DNA of 35,497 nucleotides from Candidatus Rokubacteria bacterium 13_2_20CM_69_15_1. Lineage in GTDB: Bacteria; Methylomirabilota; Methylomirabilia; Rokubacteriales; CSP1-6. The translations under genes were made by a program, and so were the position numbers. Positions 1 to 6,881 of the stretch are shown here, piece after piece (within the stretch, counting starts at the first letter, position 1; each line of letters begins with the position of its first letter). The stretch is taken from positions 29,526 through 65,022 of the forward strand of contig MNCR01000068.1 of NCBI GenBank assembly GCA_001914535.1. Reading direction: 5' to 3'. The notes beneath the pieces are model-generated. The model saw only the letters and a program-made list of their open reading frames with translations. It was not told the origin of the DNA and ran no database searches.

Positions 1-60
1 CTCCCGGAGAAGGAGCGCTGGGAGATCGTGAATTACATCCGCACCCTCAAGGGGAAGTAA
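1..60 (+). CDS. C-terminal tail of a probable c-type cytochrome (partial)
   Basis: Only the last 19 codons and the TAA stop lie in the window. The peptide ends in ERWEIVNYIRTLKGK. This resembles the last helix of class I cytochrome c domains, where a residue pair near W and a VNYIRTL-type helix close the fold. The haem-binding CxxCH motif would lie upstream and cannot be seen, so the call rests on the C-terminal helix alone. A strong intrinsic terminator follows 24 bases after the stop, which fits the end of a transcription unit. Confidence 0.5.
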   Translation, partial: LPEKERWEIVNYIRTLKGK

Positions 61-84
61 GCTCGCCGGCGCCGACGTCAGATA

Positions 85-119
85 CGCCCCGCCGCGACCC
101 GGCGGGGCGTTCGTTTCTC
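85..119 (+). terminator. Intrinsic terminator
   Basis: A perfect 10-bp GC stem (CGCCCCGCCG at 85-94 pairing with 100-109) has a 5-base loop and is followed by a T-rich tail (TTCGTTTCTC, 110-119). It should end the transcript of the upstream cytochrome-like gene. It finishes only a few bases before the ATG of the next gene at 123. Confidence 0.75.
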
Positions 120-122
120 GGC

Positions 123-1076
123 ATGCGCGTGTCGACGATCGACGTCGGTAGCAACACGGTCCGGCTCCTCGTCGCCGACGTGGTCGGCGCCACGAGCTGG
201 CAGGTGGTCGAGCAGCACCAGACCGTGACGCGGCTCGGTGAGGGGCTCGCGACCGCGGGCACGCTCGGCGAGTCACCCATGGCGCGCACGGTGGCGGTGG
301 TGAGCGAGTACGTGGCCCGCGCCGAGCGCTTGGCGGCCGAACACGTCCGGGTCGTCGCCACGAGCGCAGTGCGGGAAGCGGCGAACGGGCGTGCGTTCGT
401 CACCGCGGTGGAGCGGGCCACGGGCCGTCGCATCGAAGTCGTCAGCGGGGAAGAGGAGGCGCGGCTCATGCTCCGGGGCGTGCGGTCCGGCCTCCGGGGG
501 CTCGCCGGCAGCATCGTCACGTTCGACATCGGGGGCGGCTCGACCGAGTATGTGCTGGCGGAGAACGAACGCGTGCGCACGGCGGTCAGCCTGCGTCTCG
601 GCGTCGTCCCGCTCGCCGAGCGTTTCCCGTTCGCCGACGGAGTCGACTGGAACCGCTACGCGGTGCTCGCCGCCGAGGTGCGGAACCGCCTCGAGCGTGA
701 GCTGCCGGCGGCGATCCGGAGCGCGCGGGTCGCGCATCTGGTCGGCACCGCCGGAACGGTGACGACACTCGCGGCGCTCGATCTCGGTCTCGCCGAGTAC
801 GACCCACGCCGCGTCCAGGGTCACCCGCTGACCCGGGCGGCGGTCGAACGGCTCCTCGCGCGCCTCGGCAGCTTGCCGGTGACGGCGCGCGCAGCGCTGC
901 CGTGTCTCGAGCCCGGGCGGGCGGACCTGATGATCCCGGGCATCGCGATCGTGACGGCGACGCTCGACGCCCTCGGCCTCGAGACGCTCGTTGTCAGCGA
1001 CTGGGGCCTGCGCGAAGGACTCCTCGCCGACGTGCTCGAGGCGCGCCACGAGTCTCGGCCGGACGCTGCTCCTTAA
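123..1076 (+). CDS. Ppx/GppA family phosphatase
   Basis: This is a 317-residue protein of the exopolyphosphatase / pppGpp phosphohydrolase family, which hydrolyses polyphosphate or the guanosine pentaphosphate alarmone in the cytoplasm. The actin-like ATPase fold is recognisable. The first phosphate loop is IDVGSNTVRLLVAD (residues 6-19), the ATSAVREAAN segment is near 79-88, SGEEEARL near 108-115 carries the conserved glutamates, and the second phosphate loop DIGGGSTE is at 135-142. The length matches the short two-domain forms, without the C-terminal HD-like domains of E. coli Ppx. The family cannot be resolved into Ppx or GppA from sequence alone, so no symbol is given. The ATG at 123 is used because the DVGSN motif sits right behind it. 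The next gene overlaps its 3' end. Confidence 0.9.
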   Translation: MRVSTIDVGSNTVRLLVADVVGATSWQVVEQHQTVTRLGEGLATAGTLGESPMARTVAVVSEYVARAERLAAEHVRVVATSAVREAANGRAFVTAVERATGRRIEVVSGEEEARLMLRGVRSGLRGLAGSIVTFDIGGGSTEYVLAENERVRTAVSLRLGVVPLAERFPFADGVDWNRYAVLAAEVRNRLERELPAAIRSARVAHLVGTAGTVTTLAALDLGLAEYDPRRVQGHPLTRAAVERLLARLGSLPVTARAALPCLEPGRADLMIPGIAIVTATLDALGLETLVVSDWGLREGLLADVLEARHESRPDAAP

Positions 1077-1980
1077 GCTCTCGACCCGGCGCCGGATCGG
1101 CGATGTGCTGGCTCGCCTTCCGGCGGCGCGGCGGTTCGTCCACCGGTTCGTCGCCGGTGAGCGCGCCGAGGATGCGCTCGAGGTCATCGCACGGCTGAAC
1201 GCACAGGGGCTTCGCTGCGCCGTGACGCACCTCGGGGAGAACGTCGCCACCCCCGCCGACGCCGCTCACGCGGCGCGCGCCTACGTGGACGTGCTCGGCG
1301 AGATCGAGCGACGGAGACTCTCCGCCGTCCCGTCACTCAAGCTCACGCACCTCGGGCTCGATCTGGGTGAGGCGGTATGCCGCGCGAATCTCGAGGCGGT
1401 GCTCGCGCGCGGCCGCGCCAGCTCCACGCTCGTGTGGATCGACATGGAATCCACCGCATACACCGACCGGACGCTCGGCCTCTACGCGCGCGTGCGACCG
1501 TCGTTCCCCAACGCCGCTTGCGTGGTCCAGGCCTACCTCCGACGCACCGAGACGGATGTCGAGCGGCTGATCGAGCTCGGCGCGACGGTGAGGCTCTGCA
1601 AGGGCGCGTACCGCGAGCCGCCCGAGCTCGCCTTCCCCGACAAGCGCCAGGTGGACGCGAACTACGCACGGCTGATGGACCGGTTCTTCGCGGCCGACGC
1701 ACAAGCGCGCGGCGTCTACGTGGGCGTCGCGACGCACGATGAGCGGCTGATCGCGCAGGCCCGCGACGCTGGCCGGGCGAAGGGGATCGCGCGCGACCGG
1801 TTCGAGATCCAGATGCTCTACGGGATCCGGAGCGCCCTGCACGGGCGCATCACCGCGGACGGTCTCCGGCTCCGGGTGCTCGTGCCGTACGGCGAGGATT
1901 GGTACGGCTACTTCATGCGCCGGCTTGCCGAGCGGCCGGCAAACCTCATCTTCTTCCTCCGCCACCTGTTGCGTCGCTAG
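991..1980 (+). CDS. Proline dehydrogenase (monofunctional, FAD-dependent)
   Basis: This enzyme oxidises L-proline to pyrroline-5-carboxylate, passing electrons through FAD to the quinone pool. Family landmarks run in order through a TIM-barrel: SLKLTHLGLDL, IDMESTAYTDRTL, QAYLRRTETD, VRLCKGAYREP, VATHDERLI and EIQMLYGIR. The C-terminal segment VLVPYGEDWYGYFMRRLAERP carries the arginine pair that binds the proline carboxylate. There is no pyrroline-5-carboxylate dehydrogenase domain, so it is the single-function type. The start is uncertain. The reading frame opens with TTG at 991 inside ppx, but homology begins only around 1066-1090 (LLLKLSTRR), where the only in-frame near-start is a CTG at 1066. 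The next GTG at 1105 would cut into the conserved N-terminus. The TAG stop lies in a 27-base direct repeat. Confidence 0.9.
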   Translation: MSATGACAKDSSPTCSRRATSLGRTLLLKLSTRRRIGDVLARLPAARRFVHRFVAGERAEDALEVIARLNAQGLRCAVTHLGENVATPADAAHAARAYVDVLGEIERRRLSAVPSLKLTHLGLDLGEAVCRANLEAVLARGRASSTLVWIDMESTAYTDRTLGLYARVRPSFPNAACVVQAYLRRTETDVERLIELGATVRLCKGAYREPPELAFPDKRQVDANYARLMDRFFAADAQARGVYVGVATHDERLIAQARDAGRAKGIARDRFEIQMLYGIRSALHGRITADGLRLRVLVPYGEDWYGYFMRRLAERPANLIFFLRHLLRR

Positions 1981-2028
1981 GAGGCTCGTCACCTGTTCCG
2001 TCGCGAGGGGGTTCGCCATCTGTCCGTG
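1963..2028 (+). repeat. Degenerate 27-bp tandem repeat across the proline dehydrogenase stop codon
   Basis: Two 27-base units (1963-1989 and 1990-2016, 22 of 27 identical) begin CACCTGTT, and a partial third unit (2017-2028) begins CATCTGT. The period is a multiple of three and stays in the proline dehydrogenase frame. The codons after the stop would therefore repeat the RHLLRR-like C-terminus (RHLFRR, then RHLS) before a TGA. Confidence 0.6.
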
Positions 2029-2030
2029 AT

Positions 2031-2059
2031 TTGACACGGTCTGGAGCGCCGACTATGCT
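2031..2059 (+). promoter_or_regulatory. Sigma70-type promoter for the HNH-uvrB-uvrC unit
   Basis: A perfect -35 TTGACA (2031-2036), a 17-base spacer and -10 TATGCT (2054-2059) form the best promoter in the window. Predicted transcription starts about 2065-2068, only 4-7 bases before the ATG at 2072. The transcript would be almost leaderless, and no Shine-Dalgarno sequence is present. Confidence 0.75.
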
Positions 2060-2071
2060 AAGTCGTTAAGT

Positions 2072-2602
2072 ATGGATGAAATCGCGGTATTGGTGCTCAA
2101 CTTCACGTTTGAGCCCCTGCATTTCACCAACGCCCGCCGCGCCATCACGCTGTTGCTCGCGGGCAAGGCAGAGGCCGTCGAGGCCTCCCCGCGCGTGGTC
2201 CGGTCGCCGTCGGTCGCCTTCGCGCTGCCGGCCGTCATCCGGCTCGCAGTCTACATCCGCAAGCCCTTCCTCGATCGCGTCGCCTTCAACAAAAAGAACA
2301 TCCTGCGCCGCGACGGCTACACCTGCCAGTACTGCAATCGGCGCGGCGAGCGGCTGACGGTCGACCACGTGGTCCCGCGCTCGCGCGGCGGCGAGACGAC
2401 CTGGGTGAACGTGGTGGCGGCGTGCCTCAGATGTAATCTGCGCAAGGGCAACCGGCTGCCCGACGAGGTCGGGATGCGGCTGATTCGCGAGCCGGTGCAC
2501 CCCAAGTTCGTCTTCTCGACACACATGCTGCGGCACCCGCACGCGCACTCCCTCCTCGACTCGTGGCGGAAGTACCTGCTCGCCGTCCCGACACCGTCCT
2601 GA
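2072..2602 (+). CDS. HNH endonuclease domain protein
   Basis: This 176-residue protein has a beta-beta-alpha-metal (HNH) nuclease fold at residues 82-126. Zinc-knuckle cysteines C85/C88 and C118/C121 flank the DH motif (D98-H99, general base H99). An asparagine follows at N113, and the final N122 with K125 closes the motif. The N-terminal 80 residues (LNFTFEPLHFTNARRAI and so on) are typical of the widespread stand-alone HNH family found in many bacterial core genomes. The DNA substrate is not known. It may nick DNA in a repair role, which its place just ahead of uvrB-uvrC would suit, but that is inference. It is not a Cas9 or homing nuclease. ATG 2072 is chosen because the consensus promoter ends just upstream and family alignment begins there. 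Confidence 0.88.
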   Translation: MDEIAVLVLNFTFEPLHFTNARRAITLLLAGKAEAVEASPRVVRSPSVAFALPAVIRLAVYIRKPFLDRVAFNKKNILRRDGYTCQYCNRRGERLTVDHVVPRSRGGETTWVNVVAACLRCNLRKGNRLPDEVGMRLIREPVHPKFVFSTHMLRHPHAHSLLDSWRKYLLAVPTPS

Positions 2603-2616
2603 CGTAGTCCAGGGCC

Positions 2617-4599
2617 GTGTTCCGGCTCGCCTCCGAGTATTCGCCCCGCGGCGACCAGCCGCAGGCGATCGCCGCGCTCACGCGCGTCGTCCTCGAGGGC
2701 CGGCGTCATATCGTCCTGCGCGGTGTGACCGGCTCGGGCAAGACCTACACGATCGCCAACGTCATCGCCAACGCCGACCGCCCGACGCTGGTGATCTCGC
2801 CGAACAAGACGCTGGCGGCGCAGCTGTTCAGCGAGTTCAAGGCGTTCTTCCCGGACAACGCCGTCGAGTACTTCGTCTCCTACTACGACTACTACCAGCC
2901 CGAGGCGTATATCCCGCAGTCGGACACGTATATCGAGAAGGACGCGCTCGTCAACGACGAGATCGACCGCATGCGCCACTCGGCGACGAAGTCGCTGCTC
3001 GAGCGCCGCGATGTGATCGTCGTCGCCTCGGTGTCGTGCATCTACGGCATCGGCGCGCCCGACACCTATCAAGGCATGCACCTCGAGCTGCGCGCGGGCG
3101 AGGAGATCGACCGCGACGAGATCATCCGGCGGCTCGTCGCCGTCCAGTACGAGCGGAACGACTACGACTTCCACCGTGGCACGTTCCGGGTGCGGGGGGA
3201 CGTGGTGGAGATTTTCCCGGCCAACGAGGAATCCGTAGCCCTGCGGGTCGAGCTGTTCGGCGACGTCGTGGACGCCCTCCACCGGATCGATCCGCTCAAA
3301 GGCTCCGTGCTCGAGCGCGCGGCCGCGGTCCATGTCTATCCGGCGAGCCACTACGTGACCGAGGCGGGCCAGCTCGAGCGCGCGATCCAGACGGTCCAGG
3401 AGGAGCTCGAGGAGCGACTCGCCTTTCTCAAGCCGAAGAACCGGCTCCTCGAGGCGCAGCGGCTCGAGCAGCGCACCCTGTTCGACATGGAGATGCTGCG
3501 CGAGCTCGGCTTCTGCCACGGGATCGAGAACTACTCGCGCCACCTGACCGGCCGGCGGCCGGGGGAGCACCCGCCGACGCTGATCGACTACCTCCCCAAA
3601 GACGCTCTGATCATCATCGACGAGAGCCACGTGGCCGTGCCACAGGTCCGGGGCATGTACTACGGCGACCGATCCCGGAAGGAGGCGCTGGTCGAGTACG
3701 GCTTCCGCCTGCCGTCGGCGTTCGACAATCGGCCGCTCACCTTCGAGGAGTTCACGCGCGCGACGGGCCAGACGGTCTACGTCTCGGCGACGCCGGGGCC
3801 GTACGAGCTCGAGCTCGCCGGCGACGCCGTCGCCGAACAGGTGATCCGCCCGACCGGGCTCATGGATCCGAAGATCACCGTGCGGCCCGCGAAGGACCAG
3901 GTGGACGATCTGCTCGCCGAGATCCGCGCGCGGGCCGAGCGCAACGAGCGCGTCCTGGTCACGACGCTCACCAAGCGCATGGCGGAAGATCTCACCGAGT
4001 ACTACCAGCAGGTCGGGCTCCGCGTGCGCTACCTGCACTCGGACATCGACACGCTCGACCGGGTGGCGATCATCCGCGACCTGCGTCTCGGCAAGTTCGA
4101 CGCGCTGATCGGGATCAACCTCCTCCGCGAAGGGCTCGACATCCCGGAAGTCTCGCTGGTCGCGATCCTCGACGCCGACAAGGAGGGCTACCTGCGCTCG
4201 GGAACCTCGCTGATCCAGACGGCCGGACGCGCCGCTCGGAACGTCAACGGCGAGGTCATGATGTACGCCGACCACGTCACCGACTCGATGGCGGCGACGA
4301 TCCGCGAGACCGAGCGGCGCCGCGAGCTCCAGGCCGCCTACAACCGGGAGCACTCCATCACGCCCGAGACGATCCGGTCGTCGATCCGCGAGCTCCTCCA
4401 GACCATCTACGAGCGGGACTACTACACGGTCGAGGCTGAGGCGCCCGCCGAGGAGCGGTTCGAGTCGCCGGCCCATCTCGCCAGGCGGATCGCCGAGCTG
4501 GAAGCGCGCATGAAGGAGGCGGCGCGGCGCCTCGACTTCGAGCAAGCCGCCGAGCTCCGCGACCGGATCAAGGCGCTCCGGCGGGTTCAGCTCGCATGA
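2617..4599 (+). CDS. uvrB: Excinuclease ABC subunit UvrB
   Basis: UvrB is the damage-verification helicase of nucleotide excision repair. It receives DNA from UvrA2 and recruits UvrC for incision. The 660-residue length is normal. Visible elements are the GDQPQAI nucleotide-binding segment (12-18), Walker A GVTGSGKT (36-43), the damage-probing beta-hairpin around [17 protein letters not shown], the DESH Walker B box, helicase motif [11 protein letters not shown], and a C-terminal UVR domain ([20 protein letters not shown]) that pairs with UvrC. Initiation is at GTG 2617, 14 bases after the HNH gene, and the Shine-Dalgarno is weak. The stop overlaps the uvrC start (ATGA at 4596-4599), so the two subunits are probably translationally coupled. 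No uvrA is in the window. Confidence 0.97.
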   Translation: MFRLASEYSPRGDQPQAIAALTRVVLEGRRHIVLRGVTGSGKTYTIANVIANADRPTLVISPNKTLAAQLFSEFKAFFPDNAVEYFVSYYDYYQPEAYIPQSDTYIEKDALVNDEIDRMRHSATKSLLERRDVIVVASVSCIYGIGAPDTYQGMHLELRAGEEIDRDEIIRRLVAVQYERNDYDFHRGTFRVRGDVVEIFPANEESVALRVELFGDVVDALHRIDPLKGSVLERAAAVHVYPASHYVTEAGQLERAIQTVQEELEERLAFLKPKNRLLEAQRLEQRTLFDMEMLRELGFCHGIENYSRHLTGRRPGEHPPTLIDYLPKDALIIIDESHVAVPQVRGMYYGDRSRKEALVEYGFRLPSAFDNRPLTFEEFTRATGQTVYVSATPGPYELELAGDAVAEQVIRPTGLMDPKITVRPAKDQVDDLLAEIRARAERNERVLVTTLTKRMAEDLTEYYQQVGLRVRYLHSDIDTLDRVAIIRDLRLGKFDALIGINLLREGLDIPEVSLVAILDADKEGYLRSGTSLIQTAGRAARNVNGEVMMYADHVTDSMAATIRETERRRELQAAYNREHSITPETIRSSIRELLQTIYERDYYTVEAEAPAEERFESPAHLARRIAELEARMKEAARRLDFEQAAELRDRIKALRRVQLA

Positions 4600-6428
4600 C
4601 CCTCGAGGAGAAGCTCGCCCACCTGCCCGACCGTCCGGGCATCTACATCTACCGGGACGCGAAGGCTCAGGTCCTCTACGTGGGGAAGGCCGCCTCGCTC
4701 CGGAGTCGCGTGCGCTCGTACTTCCAGGAGTCCCGACCGCGCGACCCGAAAACCGACGCGCTCGTGCGCCAGATCCGCGACCTCGAGTACCTCGTGACCG
4801 ACAACGAGCTCGAGGCGCTGATGCTGGAGGCAAACCTCGTCCGCAAGCACCGGCCGCGGTACAACATCATCCTGAGAGACGATAAACACTACCCGTTCTT
4901 GAAGCTGACGACGAACGAAGCGTTTCCGCGACTCCTGGTCGCACGACGAGTCCACAACGATGGCGCGACGTATTATGGCCCCTTCTACCCCGCGACGGCG
5001 ATGCGCGAGACGCTCAAGCTCACGCGTCAGCTCTTTCCGTTGCGAACCTGCTCGATCACGATCGACGGCACGCTCGAGCGCCCCTGCATCCAGTACGCGA
5101 TCCACCGCTGTAACGCCCCGTGCACGGGGTGGGAGACCCGCGAGGGCTACGCCAAGACCGTGCGCGATGTGATGCAGTTTCTGGAGGGCCGGGACGAGGA
5201 CCTGGCGCTTCGCCTCACGCGGGAGATGGAGGAGGCCGCGGCCGAGGCCAAGTTCGAGCGCGCCGCCGTGCTGCGCGATCAGGTCCAAGCGCTCAACACC
5301 GTGCGCGAGCGCCAGAAGATCATCTCGACGGACGAGGTGGACCAGGACGTGATCGGCGTCGTGCGGCAGGGGAGCGACGCCTGCGTCGAGTTCTTCTTCG
5401 TTCGGAAGGGGCGGCTCGTCGGGCAGGAGGCGTTCTTCTTCGACAAGGTCGCCGGCTGGGCGGACGGCGAGATCCTCTCGGCATTCGCCAGGCAGTTCTA
5501 CGCCAAGGCCGTGGTCCCCGCGCCGGAAGTTCTCGTCTCCGAAGAGCTGCCGGAGGCGGAGCTCACGACAGAGTGGCTCTCCAGGCTCGCCGGCCGACGG
5601 GTCCAGATCGTGGTGCCCCAGCGGGGGCCCAAGCGCGAGTTCGTCGCGATGGCGGAAGAGAATGCGGCGATCGCGCTCCAGAACCACCTCCTCTCCCGCG
5701 ACGACCGCCAGCAGGTGGTCCTCGAGGGGCTGCGCCGCGCGCTCGCCCTCCCCGGGCTCCCCAACCGGATCGAGGGGTACGACATCTCGCACGTGCAGGG
5801 CAGCGAGCAGGTCGGCTCCCAGGTCGTGTGGGAGAACGGGAGCATGAAGAAGGACGACTACAAGCGCTTCCGCATCAAGACCGTCGCTGGCGCGGATGAC
5901 TTCGCCGCGCTCGGCGAGGTCCTCACGCGGCGATTCGCGAGGGCGCTGGAGCAGGGGACGCCCCTGCCGGACCTCGTCCTGATCGACGGCGGCCGCGGCC
6001 AGCTCAACGTCGGGCTCAAGGTGCTTCAAGACCTCGGCCTCGATTACCTCCCCGTGGTCGCGCTCGCCAAGCAGCAGGAGGAGGTCTACGTCGGCGAGAG
6101 CCTCCACCCCCTGGTGCTCGACCCGACGTCGCCCGCGCTCCACACGCTCCAGAAGATCCGGGATGAGGCGCACCGCTTCGCGATCACCTACCACAAGAAG
6201 CTCCGGTCGAAGCGGACCCTTCAGTCCGTGTTGGACGCGATCCCGGGCGTGGGACGTACGATCCGCACGAGCCTCCTCAAGACCCTCGGCTCGGCCCGGC
6301 GCGTACGCGAGTCGTCGGTGGCCGAGCTCGCCGCGGTCCCCAAGGTGACACCGAAGCTCGCGCAGCGCATCTTCGACCACTTCCATCCAGCGGAATCCAT
6401 GGAACCGGAACGGGGGTCCGGAGGTTAG
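4596..6428 (+). CDS. uvrC: Excinuclease ABC subunit UvrC
   Basis: UvrC makes the 3' and then the 5' incision beside lesions verified by UvrB. It has 610 residues with the full domain order. The N-terminal GIY-YIG nuclease (GIYIY at 15-19, YVG at 28-30) makes the 3' cut. A Cys-containing linker follows ([14 protein letters not shown]), then the UVR motif near residue 210 that contacts UvrB. The RNase H-like domain ([26 protein letters not shown]) makes the 5' cut, and a tandem helix-hairpin-helix ([26 protein letters not shown]) lies at the C-terminus. All key motifs are intact. It is coupled to uvrB by a 4-base overlap. Confidence 0.97.
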   Translation: MTLEEKLAHLPDRPGIYIYRDAKAQVLYVGKAASLRSRVRSYFQESRPRDPKTDALVRQIRDLEYLVTDNELEALMLEANLVRKHRPRYNIILRDDKHYPFLKLTTNEAFPRLLVARRVHNDGATYYGPFYPATAMRETLKLTRQLFPLRTCSITIDGTLERPCIQYAIHRCNAPCTGWETREGYAKTVRDVMQFLEGRDEDLALRLTREMEEAAAEAKFERAAVLRDQVQALNTVRERQKIISTDEVDQDVIGVVRQGSDACVEFFFVRKGRLVGQEAFFFDKVAGWADGEILSAFARQFYAKAVVPAPEVLVSEELPEAELTTEWLSRLAGRRVQIVVPQRGPKREFVAMAEENAAIALQNHLLSRDDRQQVVLEGLRRALALPGLPNRIEGYDISHVQGSEQVGSQVVWENGSMKKDDYKRFRIKTVAGADDFAALGEVLTRRFARALEQGTPLPDLVLIDGGRGQLNVGLKVLQDLGLDYLPVVALAKQQEEVYVGESLHPLVLDPTSPALHTLQKIRDEAHRFAITYHKKLRSKRTLQSVLDAIPGVGRTIRTSLLKTLGSARRVRESSVAELAAVPKVTPKLAQRIFDHFHPAESMEPERGSGG

Positions 6429-6469
6429 AATGCTGAAGCCAACCGGGCACGCGAGGGGGTGATACCCGC

Positions 6470-6724
6470 ATGAAGAAGCTCATGGCAGTGACCGCAGTCG
6501 TCGTAGGCCTGACGTTCACGGCCGGCACGGCGATCGGGATGATGTGCCCCACGCTCATCAAGCAGGGGCGCGACGCCGCGGCGAAGATGGACGCGAACAG
6601 CGAGAAGGTGAAGAAGGCCGTGTCCATGCTGGACAAGGCCGAGGCGTTGCACAAAGAAGGCAAGCACGCGGATTCGGTCAAGGAGGCCAACGAAGCCCTC
6701 GGGATGCTCGGCGTGAAGAACTAA
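6470..6724 (+). CDS. Small secreted helical protein, unknown function
   Basis: This is an 84-residue protein I do not recognise with confidence. The first ~22 residues form a clear signal peptide (two lysines, then a hydrophobic stretch ending TAGTAIG). The mature part starts MMCPTLIKQGRD, with one cysteine that does not sit in a lipobox. It continues as a charged, lysine-rich amphipathic alpha-helical hairpin ending EALHKEGKHADSVKEANEAL. The helix pair recalls small periplasmic helical proteins of the SmbP type, but the histidines that would bind metal are few, so this is only a resemblance. The Shine-Dalgarno is the strongest in the window (GGGGTGAT at 6456-6463), suggesting good expression. 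A large hairpin begins 6 bases after its stop. A TAGAAT -10-like box at 6426-6431, without a good -35, could serve it. Confidence 0.75.
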   Translation: MKKLMAVTAVVVGLTFTAGTAIGMMCPTLIKQGRDAAAKMDANSEKVKKAVSMLDKAEALHKEGKHADSVKEANEALGMLGVKN

Positions 6725-6725
6725 G

Positions 6726-6803
6726 AAATCGGGAGGGGGCAGGCTCCTACGCTCGGAACGACACTCGCTCGGAGCCCGCCCCCTCCCTCTCTCTGCCTTT
6801 CCC
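6726..6803 (+). terminator. Long GC-rich hairpin, probable terminator (copy 1 of a repeated element)
   Basis: The left arm 6731-6747 (GGGAGGGGGCAGGCTCC) pairs with 6771-6787 over 17 positions with one A-C mismatch. The loop is 23 bases and a pyrimidine-rich tail TCTCTCTGCCTTTCCC follows. It lies directly behind the stop of the small secreted protein. The flank AAATCGGGAGGGGGC and the trailing GCCTTTCCC recur after metK (28882-28944). Confidence 0.65.
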
Positions 6804-6841
6804 GCCGGCCGCTCGAGGCGGCGTCGAATCCCGGGCGCTTC

Positions 6842-6869
6842 TTGCTCCTGTCGGCTAAGTATGTAAAAC
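6842..6869 (+). promoter_or_regulatory. Possible promoter for leuS
   Basis: TTGCTC (6842-6847) and TAAAAC (6864-6869) are separated by 16 bases in a locally AT-richer patch just after the hairpin. Transcription would start about 6876, only ~6 bases before the leuS ATG. No Shine-Dalgarno is visible there. The hexamers are imperfect, so this is tentative. Confidence 0.4.
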
Positions 6870-6881
6870 TCTAGCCCAATT

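Noticed and set aside
2072-2602. HNH gene as a CRISPR, restriction or homing nuclease
   Set aside because: It lacks RuvC, LAGLIDADG or methylase partners and repeats. It matches the stand-alone HNH family of core genomes.
2317-4833. An 838-codon open frame antisense to uvrB
   Set aside because: It mirrors uvrB/uvrC, is dominated by Arg, Val, Leu and Asp, and has no domain. High third-position GC keeps antisense frames open.
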